A stretch of 64,000 nucleotides of DNA from Pseudomonadota bacterium (GTDB lineage: Bacteria > Pseudomonadota > Gammaproteobacteria > Steroidobacterales > Steroidobacteraceae), in contig JAJZFQ010000178.1 in assembly GCA_021805275.1 (NCBI GenBank), positions 1-64,000 of the forward strand, written 5' to 3'. The position numbers and the translations under genes were made by a program. Positions within the stretch are counted from its first letter, which is position 1; the number at the start of each line of letters is the position of its first letter. A model generated the notes under the pieces. It worked only from the letters and a program-made list of their open reading frames with translations, had not been told where the DNA came from and searched no databases. Positions 45,484 through 55,498 of the stretch are shown in pieces.

Positions 45484-47874
45484 ATGCAACACCGATCTGC
45501 GGCGCTGTGCCGCTTCGTGATGGTGGTGTGCGCCGTCGTGGCGCTGCGGGCTGCGCCGGCCGGCGCCGAGGGGCTTCTGCCGGTGCGCATCGACACGGTG
45601 CACGGGCGGATCCTGCTCACGTTGCCGCCCCCGAAGGCGGACGGCATTTACGCGCGCTACCTCTACGCGACCTCGCTGCAGACCGGGCTCGGCTCGGCCG
45701 ACATCACCCTCGACCGGGGACTCGACGGCCCCACGCAGCTGGTCGATTTCCGCCGTATCGGCACCGAGGTGGCGATCGCCTTCGAGAATCCGCGCTTCCG
45801 GGCCGTCGGCGGCACGGCCGGTGAGCGCGAGGGCGTGACCGACAGCTTCCCGGTCGATGTGGTCTGGATGAGCCGGCCGGTCAGCATCCGTCCCGATGGC
45901 AGCGTGGTGATCGACATCGCGCCGTTTCTGACGCAGGACGTGATGCACCTCGCCCGCCAGCTCGATGCCGGCGGCGGGGCCGCCTTCAAACTGGTGCCGT
46001 CCCTGAGCGCGCCCATGTTGCGTTCAGTGCAGGATTTTCCCGACAACATTGCCTTCGCGGCGCTTGAGACCTTCGCCTCGAGCGACCCTGGCGCGGCCGT
46101 GCGCGGTGTCGCGCCGGATCCGCACAAGGTCAGCTTCGTGGTGCATTCCTCGCTGATCAGGCTGCCCCCGCCGGGCTACATCCGGCATCCGTACGACATC
46201 CGTGCCGGCGGGGAGCCGATCGAGGTATACGACTACACCGCGCCGCTTGGTCAGCGGGTCTTTCACGAATACGCCACGCGTTACCGGCTGCAGAAGATCC
46301 ATCCCGGCCGCGCCCGCTCGCGCGTGCGCAAGCCCATCGTGTACTACATCGACCGGTCGGCACCGCCACAGATCCGCGCCGCTCTGCTGCGCGGGGTGCG
46401 CTACTGGGCCAAGGCATTCGCCGCGGCCGGATACATCGATGCGTTCCAGGTCAAGGTGCTACCGAAGGGCGTCAGTCCGAACGACGTGCGCTACAACGTG
46501 GTGTTCTGGGACGACCGCCTGACCCGCAGCTGGTCCTACGGGCAGCGGATCGTCGATCCGCGCACCGGGGAGATCGTGCGCGGCGTCGCCGTGCTGGGCT
46601 CGCTGCGCACCCGTCAGGACATGCGCATCTTCCATGCGCTGGTGGGCACGAAGTACGACAACTCCGGCGGACGCAATGATCCGGTGCGCGTGACGCTGCT
46701 GCGCCTGAGTCAGCTCGCCGCCCATGAGGTGGGTCACACGCTCGGGTTCAGTCACAACTTCACCGGCAGCACTCAGCACCGTGCCTCGGTGATGGATTAT
46801 CCCGGGCCGCGCATCCTGGTGAAGAACGGCCGCATCGATCTGTCGCAGGCGTATGCAACGGGTCTTGGCAGCTGGGACATGTTCACGGTGCGGTGGCTGT
46901 ACGGACAGCCGCCGCCGGGGCAGACCCTCAGGCACTACGACAGCGCCCTCGCTGATGCGATGGTCGCCTCCGGGGCGCGCTACATCACCGATACCGATGC
47001 CCGCTCGCCGGCTTCCCCGACACCCTGGGCGAGTCTCTGGGACGACGGGCCGGACCCGGTCGTTGCGCTCCAGCACATGATGGCCGTGCGGCGCATCGCG
47101 CTCGACCGATTTGGCAGCCGGGTGCTGCTGCCGGATGAGCCGCTTGCCGATCTCAGGCGCGAGTTCGTGCTGGTGTGGCTGCTGCAGCGGTACGAGGCGG
47201 TCGCGGCGGCGAAGCTGGTCGGGGGCGTCGATTACAACTACGCCATCAACGGCCACCCGCATCCGCTGGCGCACCCCGTCGGGGCGCGCGCACAGAATGC
47301 GGCGATCGCGGCCCTGCTTGAGACGCTTGCCGCGCGCGAGCTGACGGTGCCGCCGCGAGTGCTGCGTACGCTCTCCTACGGAATCCACGGTGCGCGCAAC
47401 CCGCAGTTCGACCAGGAAGTGTTCGCCAATGCCGGCGGAGCGGTCTTCGATCCACTGGTGGCCACCGACATCGCCGCGCAGGTGACGCTGAACGCGTTGC
47501 TCGCGCCGTCCCGCCTGACGCGGCTCTACGAGCAGCACCAGGGGGAGCCCCGCCTGCCGGGCCTCGGCGAGTTGCTCAATCGGCTGCTCGCCGCCACGGT
47601 CGATGAGGCGCACGGGGCCGTCGGCCGCCGGATCGCCTATCGCACGCTGATGACGCTGGCGCGCACTGTGGCGGACCGGCGCACATCCCCGGACGTGGCC
47701 GCGCTCATCGCGGATCGGCTGAACGGCATCGCGCGGCGCTTCGCCGCCGTCCAGGGCGCGGGCGACACGGCGGCCTGGGAGCGCAGCATGGCGCAGGTGC
47801 TGACCGATCCGGCGCTGCTGCGCGCGCAGCTGAAGGACGCGACGCCGCGGATTCCGCCCGGCATGCCGTTCTGA
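45484..47874 (+). CDS. Secreted zinc metalloprotease (metzincin, DUF5117/DUF4953-type)
   Basis: A 796-residue protein with a signal peptide (cleavage near A-P-A-G-A-E-G). Catalytic zinc motif H-E-V-G-H-T-L-G-F-S-H at residues 414-424 (metzincin HExxHxxGxxH) followed by an S-V-M-D-Y-P Met-turn about 13 residues later. The N-terminal third is beta-rich and matches large uncharacterised proteases of Proteobacteria and Bacteroidetes. ATG 45484 is used because of the clear signal peptide; the frame extends 16 codons upstream. The exact substrates are unknown. It is the only gene of its transcript. Confidence 0.9.
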   Translation: MQHRSAALCRFVMVVCAVVALRAAPAGAEGLLPVRIDTVHGRILLTLPPPKADGIYARYLYATSLQTGLGSADITLDRGLDGPTQLVDFRRIGTEVAIAFENPRFRAVGGTAGEREGVTDSFPVDVVWMSRPVSIRPDGSVVIDIAPFLTQDVMHLARQLDAGGGAAFKLVPSLSAPMLRSVQDFPDNIAFAALETFASSDPGAAVRGVAPDPHKVSFVVHSSLIRLPPPGYIRHPYDIRAGGEPIEVYDYTAPLGQRVFHEYATRYRLQKIHPGRARSRVRKPIVYYIDRSAPPQIRAALLRGVRYWAKAFAAAGYIDAFQVKVLPKGVSPNDVRYNVVFWDDRLTRSWSYGQRIVDPRTGEIVRGVAVLGSLRTRQDMRIFHALVGTKYDNSGGRNDPVRVTLLRLSQLAAHEVGHTLGFSHNFTGSTQHRASVMDYPGPRILVKNGRIDLSQAYATGLGSWDMFTVRWLYGQPPPGQTLRHYDSALADAMVASGARYITDTDARSPASPTPWASLWDDGPDPVVALQHMMAVRRIALDRFGSRVLLPDEPLADLRREFVLVWLLQRYEAVAAAKLVGGVDYNYAINGHPHPLAHPVGARAQNAAIAALLETLAARELTVPPRVLRTLSYGIHGARNPQFDQEVFANAGGAVFDPLVATDIAAQVTLNALLAPSRLTRLYEQHQGEPRLPGLGELLNRLLAATVDEAHGAVGRRIAYRTLMTLARTVADRRTSPDVAALIADRLNGIARRFAAVQGAGDTAAWERSMAQVLTDPALLRAQLKDATPRIPPGMPF

Positions 47875-47930
47875 GCGGACGGGCGCAGGCGTCCCTGCGC
47901 CCCTCATGCCGGGCGGGACGGCCCGGCGTC

Positions 47931-49100
47931 TCAGGCGGACCGCAGGGCGGCACGCACTCGCGCGCCGAGGCCCGCGAGGCGTGCTGGCGGCTCGTTGGCG
48001 AAGACGAAGCGGATGTACTGCCCGCCGTGGGTCTCGCCCCAGCCGGACATCGCCGTGGCGCACACGCCCTGCTCGAGCAGGCCGCCGGAGAGCGTGGCAC
48101 CGTCGATGCCGAAGTCCGAGGCGCGCAGCAGCAGCGACCAGCCGCCGGCCGGCAGTCCGAAGGGCAGGCCGGACAGCTCGCCCACCAGCGCGTCGCGGCG
48201 GGTCTGCAGCTCCCGCAGGTAGGGCGCCAGTCCGAGCGCGGAATTCTCCAGCGCCGTCGCGACCGCATCCTGTGCGATGCCGACCGGCACGACGACGTTG
48301 GCGAGGCAGACCGCGATCAGGTCGGGCATGTAACTCTCCGGCGCGACCACCCACCCGACCCGCCAGCCGATCATGCGCAGTTCCTTGGCGGATGAGCCCA
48401 CGGTGATCGTCCGTTGCGCCATGCCCGGCAGGCCGGCCGGATGGATCACCTGGCGCTCGTCGAACAGCAGGCGCTCCATCGCCGCATCGAGGATGAGGGT
48501 GAGCTCATGCGCGCAGCACAGCTCGGCGACCAACGCCCAATCGCTTCGCTCGAGGTAGCCGCCGCAGGGCATCGAGGGTGACATGAGCAGCATCGCGGTC
48601 ACCTTCGGTCCGATCGCCGCACGCAGGGCCTGGGGGTCGAGGCGCCACAGCCCGCCCGGCGTGAACACGAACGGCACGAACTTCGGCACGCCGCCGACGA
48701 GACGGATGCGGTTGATGAGTCCGGCGTAGGTCGGGTCGGTGACGATGACTTCATCGCCCACCTCGACCGTGGCCAGCAGCACATTGAGGATGCCGGACAG
48801 TCCGCCGGCCGTGATGAGGCAATTGCGCTCGCCCGAATACGGCACGCCCGAGAGCCGCGCAACGTGCTGCGCGGCGCTCTCGCGCAGGCGCGTCTGGCCA
48901 ACGAAGGGCAGATAGCTGTTATTGGCGTCGTTGCCCGCTGCTGCGCAGGTACGCTCGAGGGCTTGCGGATCCGGAGGGATGTCGGTGTCAAGGTTCTCCA
49001 GGCGCAGCAAATCCCGGCCCGACGCATCGGCAAGGGCCCCCATCCGGTCGACACCGATGCCGGCGATGTGCTGCAGGCGGGCCGGTCGCGCGCGAGCCAT
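47931..49100 (-). CDS. PLP-dependent class I/II aminotransferase
   Basis: A 389-residue aminotransferase. The Schiff-base Lys is in T-V-G-S-S-A-K-E-L-R-M-I-G-W-R-V-G-W, the usual tight context for fold-type I enzymes. An N-terminal domain contains D-A-N-N-S-Y-L-P-F-V-G-Q. Resembles aspartate/valine-pyruvate-like aminotransferases; substrate unknown. ATG 49100 is preceded by AAGGAAAT, and the longer frame upstream has no protein character. It is divergent from the TonB receptor at 49435, in a cluster with an amidase and an amino acid permease. Confidence 0.87.
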   Translation of the reverse strand: MARARPARLQHIAGIGVDRMGALADASGRDLLRLENLDTDIPPDPQALERTCAAAGNDANNSYLPFVGQTRLRESAAQHVARLSGVPYSGERNCLITAGGLSGILNVLLATVEVGDEVIVTDPTYAGLINRIRLVGGVPKFVPFVFTPGGLWRLDPQALRAAIGPKVTAMLLMSPSMPCGGYLERSDWALVAELCCAHELTLILDAAMERLLFDERQVIHPAGLPGMAQRTITVGSSAKELRMIGWRVGWVVAPESYMPDLIAVCLANVVVPVGIAQDAVATALENSALGLAPYLRELQTRRDALVGELSGLPFGLPAGGWSLLLRASDFGIDGATLSGGLLEQGVCATAMSGWGETHGGQYIRFVFANEPPARLAGLGARVRAALRSA

Positions 49101-49434
49101 GCTGATTTCCTTCGAGGGACGGGCTGGTGATGCAAGCATGCACGCCACGGCCGCGCAAGGCCGATCCGAGCGCAACGGCCGGCATCGAGGACGGCGCCGG
49201 CACGGGTTGAACCCCATATGTTGCGCGCAAGCAACGCAACGAGACTTCAGTACATTGCGAAGAAAGCGCGACTTGCGGCCGACCGCCGGCTGGCGTGGCG
49301 AATTTGCCAATTGACTGCGCCGACAGGTACAGTCCGTTCAAACCGTTCCCGGAGGGAGCCGTGGGTGCATCGCAATCGTCGGCGATATTTGGCACGCGGC
49401 GGCAGGGAACTCCACAACGACACGTTCCGGAGTC
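49101..49434. other. Divergent promoter region between aminotransferase and TonB receptor
   Basis: About 334 bp. It must carry promoters for both genes. I found no convincing -35/-10 pair or operator. A TTGACT at about 49312 has no -10 at suitable spacing. Confidence 0.4.
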
Positions 49435-52002
49435 ATGATCATGATGCGCAGAAATCACGTGGTGGCCATCGCGGTGGCGGCCATTCTCGGGTCCGCCGGT
49501 GCCACTGCGGCCTATGCCGCCGACGCTCAGATGAGCACCGCCCCCTCGAACCGGCTCGCCGAGATCGTCGTCACGGCGACCAAGCGCAAGACGCTTGCGC
49601 AGGACACGCCGATCAGCATGACGGTGCTCACCGCGGCGAACATCGCCAACCGCGGCCTGGTGGACTTCAATACCCTGGCCCAGGGCATCCCGGGTCTGTC
49701 GATGCGGACCTCGGGTCCGAACGAGACCGAGTACGAGATGCGCGGCCTGAACTCCTCCGGTGGCAACACCTCGATGGTCGGGGTGTACCTCGATGACATC
49801 GCGCTCTCGGCCCCCGCCTCGGAGCAGCTCGGCAAGGTCATCATCGATCCGAACCTCTACGACCTGCAGCGCGTGGAGGTTCTGCACGGTCCGCAGGGCA
49901 CCTTGTATGGATCGAGCTCGATGGGCGGCACGGTCCGCCTGATTCCCGCCACCCCGGAGCTGGGGAATTTCGATGCCTCCGGTGAGACGACCGTTTCGAA
50001 CACCGGCTCCGGCGGCGGCATCAATTTTACGCAGAACGGCATGGTGAACCTGCCGTTCGGATCGACGGCCGCCTTGCGGCTGGTCGGTTCGCACACCACC
50101 ACGAGCGGCTGGCTGAATCGCTACGTGCTCGCCGACGGGGCGGTGCAGTCGGACACCTGCCCGAGCACGCCGTGCTACCGGCCGAGCAATTTCTACAGCG
50201 CGCCGCTCATCTCGACGACCTCCCAGGTCAATTCAGCAACGGACGACTCGTTCCGCGCCATTCTGCTCTACCAGCCGAATGATCAGCTGAAGATCACCCC
50301 GATGCTGATGTGGCAGCAGGACACGGCGAACGCCCCGAACGCGGTGGACGTCAACGGCTCGCCGACCAATCCGAGCATGCCGGCGCAGCAGGGTCACTAC
50401 GAGATCTATCAGACCTCCGAGCCGCAGACGGACCGCTTCACGTTGGGCAGCCTGAAGGTCGAATACGCCGTTACGCCCGACATCGGCGTGACCTCCATCA
50501 CCGGCCTGTGGTCAAACCATGCGTTGGTCTCCCAGGACGGCTCGGAGGAAAACGCCAGCTCCGCAGGTCTCGGCTCGGCCACCCAGGCGTTTCCCTACGA
50601 TACCTCGGCGGGCGGCATCGGCCCGACGGGCCCCGGGCCGTTCGGTCCGGGCGTCGAGGAGCGCGACTACACGCGCCAGGTGAGTGAGGAGCTGCGCGTG
50701 GCCTCCACCAGCAACGCTCCGCTGCAGTGGCTGGCCGGTTACTACTACCAGGACCTGAATTCCGAATGGGACATGTGGTCGGTCAATCCCGAGGCCGGCG
50801 CGATCGCCAACGTCTACGTCGACTACCAGCCGCAGACCATCCTGCAGAACGCCTTCTTCGGCAACATCTCCTGGGAGTTCGTCCACGGGCTCACCGCCTC
50901 GGCCGGGGTGCGCTGGTACCACTACTCGTACGCTCAGACCAACTCCGAGTGGGGCGATTTCACGCCCTATGGCTTCGCCAACCTGCTGAGCGGAGCACCG
51001 ACGGTGGCCGGCAACACCAAGCCGCTCATCACCAGCGCAGGCGGCAGTGCCAGCGGCACCAATCCGCGCTTCAACCTGACGTGGCAGATCGACAAGAACC
51101 ACATGGTGTACGGCACGATCGCCAAGGGCTTCCGCCTCGGGGGCACCAGCCAGCCCTTCGTCGGCTACAACTATCCGGTGACGCCCGCCATCTGCGGGGC
51201 GCCCACCTCGTTGGTCCAGATCCAGCAGTGCGGTCTGCAGGCGAAGCTCTCCGCCACCCCGACGCAGCCGGGCACGACGTACACGTCGCTGGCGAACTTC
51301 CCGAACGTGAACGGCCAGGGCGTACCGCAATTCAACTCCGACTCGGTGTGGGACTATGAAGTCGGCACCAAGAATGTGTTCTGGCACCAGCGGGCCCTGT
51401 TCAACCTGACGGCGTATTTTGAGCGCTGGATGGATCCGCAGATCTCGACCAACATCGCCGGCTTCGGCTTCACCGTGAACGGCGGAAACGCCAATATCTA
51501 CGGACTTGAGGCAGAGTTCCGCGCCGATCTCGGCGACGGATTCGACTTTGCGACGGACTGGGGATATACCCACAGCCAGTTCCTGAGCAACAGCGCGATC
51601 GACGGCATTCCGAAGGGCTATTCGGTTCCGGATACGCCGAAGATCACCGGCTCGGCGTCGCTCAATTACCATCACGCCCTGACGGATAACATGGCGTTCA
51701 TCGGTAACGTCAACTACAGCTACGTCGGCTCGCGGTACGACCTGCCTTATGGCGTCACCGTCTACCTCAACAACATCGGCCAGACCGAGATCAACCTGCC
51801 GTCCTACGGCATCGTGAACCTGCGCGTCGGGGTGCGCACGGCGAACTGGACCGCTGCGCTGTTCGTAGACAACGCGTTCAACAAGCAGACGCTGCTCGAT
51901 CCACTGCCGCAGATCAACCTGGCGATCCCGCAGTTCACGCGCTATATCGTGAACCAGCCGATCACCTACGGGCTTGATGTCAGCTACAGCTTCGGCAAGT
52001 AG
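49435..52002 (+). CDS. TonB-dependent outer-membrane receptor (2 of 3)
   Basis: An 855-residue receptor with a signal peptide (A-A-I-L-G-S-A-G-A-T-A-A-Y-A-A), a TonB-box-like L-A-E-I-V-V-T-A, a plug domain (I-D-P-N-L-Y-D-L-Q-R-V-E-V-L, G-T-L-Y-G-S-S-S-M-G-G) and a barrel ending V-S-Y-S-F-G-K. ATG 49435 is listed; ATG 49441 has better spacing to CCGGAG at 49427-49432. The plug is strongly similar to that of the receptor at 4740, so the two are paralogues. It neighbours an acetamidase, APC permease and deacetylase-like gene. Confidence 0.92.
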   Translation: MIMMRRNHVVAIAVAAILGSAGATAAYAADAQMSTAPSNRLAEIVVTATKRKTLAQDTPISMTVLTAANIANRGLVDFNTLAQGIPGLSMRTSGPNETEYEMRGLNSSGGNTSMVGVYLDDIALSAPASEQLGKVIIDPNLYDLQRVEVLHGPQGTLYGSSSMGGTVRLIPATPELGNFDASGETTVSNTGSGGGINFTQNGMVNLPFGSTAALRLVGSHTTTSGWLNRYVLADGAVQSDTCPSTPCYRPSNFYSAPLISTTSQVNSATDDSFRAILLYQPNDQLKITPMLMWQQDTANAPNAVDVNGSPTNPSMPAQQGHYEIYQTSEPQTDRFTLGSLKVEYAVTPDIGVTSITGLWSNHALVSQDGSEENASSAGLGSATQAFPYDTSAGGIGPTGPGPFGPGVEERDYTRQVSEELRVASTSNAPLQWLAGYYYQDLNSEWDMWSVNPEAGAIANVYVDYQPQTILQNAFFGNISWEFVHGLTASAGVRWYHYSYAQTNSEWGDFTPYGFANLLSGAPTVAGNTKPLITSAGGSASGTNPRFNLTWQIDKNHMVYGTIAKGFRLGGTSQPFVGYNYPVTPAICGAPTSLVQIQQCGLQAKLSATPTQPGTTYTSLANFPNVNGQGVPQFNSDSVWDYEVGTKNVFWHQRALFNLTAYFERWMDPQISTNIAGFGFTVNGGNANIYGLEAEFRADLGDGFDFATDWGYTHSQFLSNSAIDGIPKGYSVPDTPKITGSASLNYHHALTDNMAFIGNVNYSYVGSRYDLPYGVTVYLNNIGQTEINLPSYGIVNLRVGVRTANWTAALFVDNAFNKQTLLDPLPQINLAIPQFTRYIVNQPITYGLDVSYSFGK

Positions 52003-52016
52003 TCCCCGCAACGCAT

Positions 52017-52054
52017 CCCCCCGAGGCCTGCTCGTCCGAGCAGGCCTCGGGGGG
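52017..52054. terminator. Strong hairpin between TonB receptor and amidase
   Basis: CCCCCGAGGCCTGCTC-type arm (52017-52033) pairs with GAGCAGGCCTCGGGGGG (52038-52054) around a tiny loop, placed 14 bp after the receptor stop. There is no T-run on the plus strand. It lies between convergent genes and can serve either. Confidence 0.7.
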
Positions 52055-52131
52055 GCGGCACAGGCCCCGCGCTCGCTGCGCTCAGGGTGCCGGCGGCGGA
52101 CCCGGCGCCGCCCGCCGGTCCCGGCGCTCCG

Positions 52132-53064
52132 TCAGTCGAAGACGCACCGGGGGAAGTAGAAGGAAACGATCCAGTTCGGCATGTCGACGATCTCGCTGAT
52201 GCGCAGATCGCCGCACACGCTGCACAGCATGTAGGCCTGGATTGCGGGCATGCCGTGTTCGCGCGTCAGCCAGTCGATCATGGAGCGGACCGCATCGCGC
52301 GCCGCCACCATCAAGTCCGGTCCGATGCCCGTGCTCGTGAGGTAGCCGCGCTGATCAAGGTGGCCGGTCACCGGTCCGGGGGTGATCAGGCGCGGGAAGG
52401 CGAGCGGCTGCTGCTTGATCAGATCGAAGCGCAGCGCCGCCCGCATCGGGCTCTCAAGCGCCGTACCGCACACCTCACCGTCGCCCTGCGCCGCGTGGGT
52501 ATCGCCGAGCGAGAACAGTGCGCCGGGGACCTCCACCGGCAGATGCAATTCGGTGCCGACGGCGATATCGCGCAGGTCCATGTTGCCGCCCACGCGGCGC
52601 GGCGGCACGACGCTGTGGCAGCCCGGCTCGGCGGGCGCCAGTCCGATCGTGCCGGCGAATGGCTTCAGCGGAACGCGGGCCCACGGGCCGAAGGCGCACG
52701 GCGCGAGCGAACTCGCCTCGTAGCGCCATTGGTGCAGCGCCGGATCCGCAAAGTCCTCCGCGAGCAGCCCGAATCCCGGGATGTTGGCGGTCCAGCCCCA
52801 GCCCGACGGAGCAAACGACAGCACCGTCACGCGCAGCACATCGCCGGGCTCGGCGCCATCGACGTATACCGGTCCTGCGACCGGATTGACGCGGGCGAAA
52901 TCCAGGCCCGGCACGGCCGCTGCGTCCGAGGCGGGCGTGAACTGACCGCCCGAGGCGTCCTGCACCTCGAACTCCAGCGCCTCGCCCGGCGCAATGCGCT
53001 GCACCGGCGTCAGACTGTTGTCCCAGCCGTAGTGCTGCGCGTGGATGGTGTGGCGGTGTGTCAT
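52132..53064 (-). CDS. Acetamidase/formamidase family protein
   Basis: A 310-residue FmdA/AmdA-family amidohydrolase. Recognisable features include the N-terminal G-W-D-N-S-L-T-P-V-Q-R-I-A-P-G-E, a central D-I-A-V-G-T-E-L-H-L-P-V block with F-S-L-G-D-T-H-A-A-Q-G-D-G-E-V-C-G, and the C-terminal Y-M-L-C-S-V-C-G-D-L-R-I-S-E-I-V. These metal-dependent enzymes release ammonia from short-chain amides such as formamide and acetamide. ATG 53064 gives the standard length; the frame extends 32 codons further without support. It runs convergent to the TonB receptor and divergent from the permease. Confidence 0.9.
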   Translation of the reverse strand: MTHRHTIHAQHYGWDNSLTPVQRIAPGEALEFEVQDASGGQFTPASDAAAVPGLDFARVNPVAGPVYVDGAEPGDVLRVTVLSFAPSGWGWTANIPGFGLLAEDFADPALHQWRYEASSLAPCAFGPWARVPLKPFAGTIGLAPAEPGCHSVVPPRRVGGNMDLRDIAVGTELHLPVEVPGALFSLGDTHAAQGDGEVCGTALESPMRAALRFDLIKQQPLAFPRLITPGPVTGHLDQRGYLTSTGIGPDLMVAARDAVRSMIDWLTREHGMPAIQAYMLCSVCGDLRISEIVDMPNWIVSFYFPRCVFD

Positions 53065-53158
53065 GAAGCGGATCGCTGCGGGGCGAAGCGGTACTTTACC
53101 ATGGACGGGGCTGCGCCTAGACTCGGTGCCGGCCGTTACCCGACCGCGAAAAGCCCGC

Positions 53159-54508
53159 ATGTCACTTGAGCAATTCGGTTACGAGGATCAGCTCGATCGC
53201 GCCCTGAGTCTCGTCGATCTGATCGTCTACGGCATGATATTCATGGTGCCGATCGCACCGTTCTCGGTCTTCGGCTTCGTGTGGCAGGACGCCCACGGCA
53301 TGGTGGTGCTGGCCTATCTGATCGGCATGGCCGGCATGCTCTTCACGGCCATGAGCTACGCGGCGATGTCGAGCGCGTTCCCGCTCGCCGGTTCGGTGTA
53401 CGCCTACGTGCAGCGCGGTCTGCACGACACCGCAGGCTTTCTGGCCGGTTGGCTCATCCTGCTCGATTACATCCTGATCCCGGCGCTGCTGTATCTGTTC
53501 TCGGCGGTCGCGCTGCGTCCGCTGCTGCCGCAGATCCCGGTGTCCGCCTGGCTGGTCGGCTTCGTCGCGGTGAACGCCGTCGCGAATCTGCTCGGGGTGC
53601 GCTTCACGGCCCGTCTCTACAAGGTGCTGCTGGCGCTGGAGCTGCTGACCCTTGCGGTATTCGTGGTGGTCGGGGCGCGCGCGCTGTACGGCGGAGCCGG
53701 CGCGGGCGGACTGACGCTTGCGCCGCTTTATGACCCGCGGCATTTCTCGCTCACCACCGTGGCGGGCGCCACGTCCATCGCAGTGCTGTCCTTTCTCGGC
53801 TTCGACGGCATCTCGACGCTGTCGGAGGAGAGCGCCGGGGCGCGCCATGCCATTGCCCGCGCGACGCTGTTGTCGCTGGTGCTGGTCGGCGCTCTGTTCA
53901 TCGTGCAGACCTGGATTGCTGCCGATCTGGCGCAGGGTATGCGGTTCGACTCGGCCGCGACGGCGTTCTACCAAGTCGCTGCGCGCGCCGGTGGCACTGG
54001 GCTGCGGCTCGCGGCGATCCTCGCCGTGGTGATCTCGTTCGGGATCGCCAACGCCATGGCCGCTCAGGCGGCCGTCGCGCGCGTGCTGTTCGCCATGGCG
54101 CGCGATCGCAAACTGCCGGCGGTGCTCGCGGCCATTCACCCGCGCTTCAAGACTCCGTACGTCAGTACGCTGCTCGTGGCGGCGGTTTCGCTGCTGGTGG
54201 GGCTGTGCTTCGCGCGGCGCATCGATGATCTCAGCCGGGTGGTCAACTTCGGGGCGCTGAGCAGCTTCGCGCTGCTGCACGTCGCGGTGGCTTATCATCA
54301 CTTCTTCCGCCGCCGCTCGGGCGCCTGGGTCCGTCACCTGCTGTGTCCGCTCGCCGGACTGATTGTCATCCTGTACGTGCTGGCCGGCATGGACCGTACG
54401 GCCAAGATCCTCGGCGGCTGCTGGATTGCGCTCGGGATCGTCTACTACATCGTGCTGTCGCTCCTCGGCCGCAGCCGCACGGACGTGGTGAGCATTCCGC
54501 CCGAGTGA
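53159..54508 (+). CDS. APC superfamily amino acid/amine permease
   Basis: A 449-residue transporter with about 12 hydrophobic segments. It starts with E-D-Q-L-D-R-A-L-S-L-V-D-L-I-V-Y-G-M-I-F-M-V-P-I-A-P-F, and TM6 carries S-F-L-G-F-D-G-I-S-T-L-S-E-E, typical of the APC family's polyamine/amino acid branch. ATG 53159 starts the recognisable protein. It is divergent from the amidase and 26 bp upstream of the deacetylase-like gene, suggesting joint expression with the latter. Confidence 0.9.
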   Translation: MSLEQFGYEDQLDRALSLVDLIVYGMIFMVPIAPFSVFGFVWQDAHGMVVLAYLIGMAGMLFTAMSYAAMSSAFPLAGSVYAYVQRGLHDTAGFLAGWLILLDYILIPALLYLFSAVALRPLLPQIPVSAWLVGFVAVNAVANLLGVRFTARLYKVLLALELLTLAVFVVVGARALYGGAGAGGLTLAPLYDPRHFSLTTVAGATSIAVLSFLGFDGISTLSEESAGARHAIARATLLSLVLVGALFIVQTWIAADLAQGMRFDSAATAFYQVAARAGGTGLRLAAILAVVISFGIANAMAAQAAVARVLFAMARDRKLPAVLAAIHPRFKTPYVSTLLVAAVSLLVGLCFARRIDDLSRVVNFGALSSFALLHVAVAYHHFFRRRSGAWVRHLLCPLAGLIVILYVLAGMDRTAKILGGCWIALGIVYYIVLSLLGRSRTDVVSIPPE

Positions 54509-54534
54509 GACCGCAGCGCAGCGGGGTACCAGCG

Positions 54535-55476
54535 ATGCAACCGACGGCCATCCTCGTGTGCGGCGATGAGATCGCCTCGTACGGCTTTCGCGGCGGGCAT
54601 CCGTTCGGACCCGATCGGCACGACGCGTTCATGCGCGAAGTGGAGCGTTCGGAGTGCTGGGGTCGGCTTGCGCGGCGCGCGGCTCGGCCGGCGACGCGCG
54701 AGGATCTCGAGCTCTTTCATACCCCGGAGTATCTTCAGCGGGTCGCGACGGCGTCGCGCGCCGGAGAGGGCTTTCTCGATGCCGGCGACACGCCGGCGTT
54801 CCCAGGCGTGTACCCGGCGGCAGCGAGCGTCGTGGGCGGCACGCTCGAGGCGCTGGCGGGGATCTTCGCCGGGCCGCTGCGCCGCGCATTCATCCCGATC
54901 GCGGGGCTGCATCATGCCGGGCGCGATCACGCGGCCGGGTTCTGCGTCTTCAATGATTGCGGCGTGGCGATCGAGGCCGCCCGGCGCCGCTACGGCCTGC
55001 AGCGCGTGGCGTACGTGGACATCGATGCGCATCACGGCGATGGGGTGTTCTACGCCTTCGAGGACGATCCGCTCGTCGCCTTTGCGGATCTGCACGAGGA
55101 CGGTCGCTTCCTCTATCCAGGCACCGGCGATCGCAGCGAGACCGGGCGTGGAGCGGCGGTTGGCACCAAGTTGAACATACCGATGCCCCCGGGGGCCGGC
55201 GATGAGCAGTTCCGGCGAGCCTTCGAGGAGGTGGAAAGCTACCTCGAGGCGCAGCGGCCGGAGCTGATCCTGCTGCAGTGCGGCGCGGATTCCCTTGCCG
55301 GAGATCCGATCACGCATCTGGCGTACACCGAGGCTGCGCATGCGCATGCGGCGGCGCGATTGCGGCTCCTGGCCGAGCGGCACAGCGGGGGGCGGCTGCT
55401 CGCGATGGGCGGCGGTGGCTACAACCGGCAGAACCTGGCGCGGGCCTGGACGAGAGTCGTCGAGGCCCTGAGCTGA
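54535..55476 (+). CDS. Histone-deacetylase-family amidohydrolase (AcuC/acetylpolyamine amidohydrolase-like)
   Basis: A 313-residue zinc hydrolase of the arginase/deacetylase superfamily. Catalytic His126-His127 lie in G-L-H-H-A-G-R-D, Zn ligands Asp164 and His166 in V-D-I-D-A-H-H-G-D-G, the third Asp in Q-C-G-A-D-S, and the transition-state Tyr in G-G-G-G-Y-N. These enzymes remove acetyl groups from acetylpolyamines, acetyl-lysine proteins or related small amides. The start is ATG 54535, shortly after the permease stop. Next to a permease and an acetamidase it could act in catabolism of acetylated amines. Confidence 0.9.
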   Translation: MQPTAILVCGDEIASYGFRGGHPFGPDRHDAFMREVERSECWGRLARRAARPATREDLELFHTPEYLQRVATASRAGEGFLDAGDTPAFPGVYPAAASVVGGTLEALAGIFAGPLRRAFIPIAGLHHAGRDHAAGFCVFNDCGVAIEAARRRYGLQRVAYVDIDAHHGDGVFYAFEDDPLVAFADLHEDGRFLYPGTGDRSETGRGAAVGTKLNIPMPPGAGDEQFRRAFEEVESYLEAQRPELILLQCGADSLAGDPITHLAYTEAAHAHAAARLRLLAERHSGGRLLAMGGGGYNRQNLARAWTRVVEALS

Positions 55477-55498
55477 TCGGTGGCGGCCGCCGGGCGCG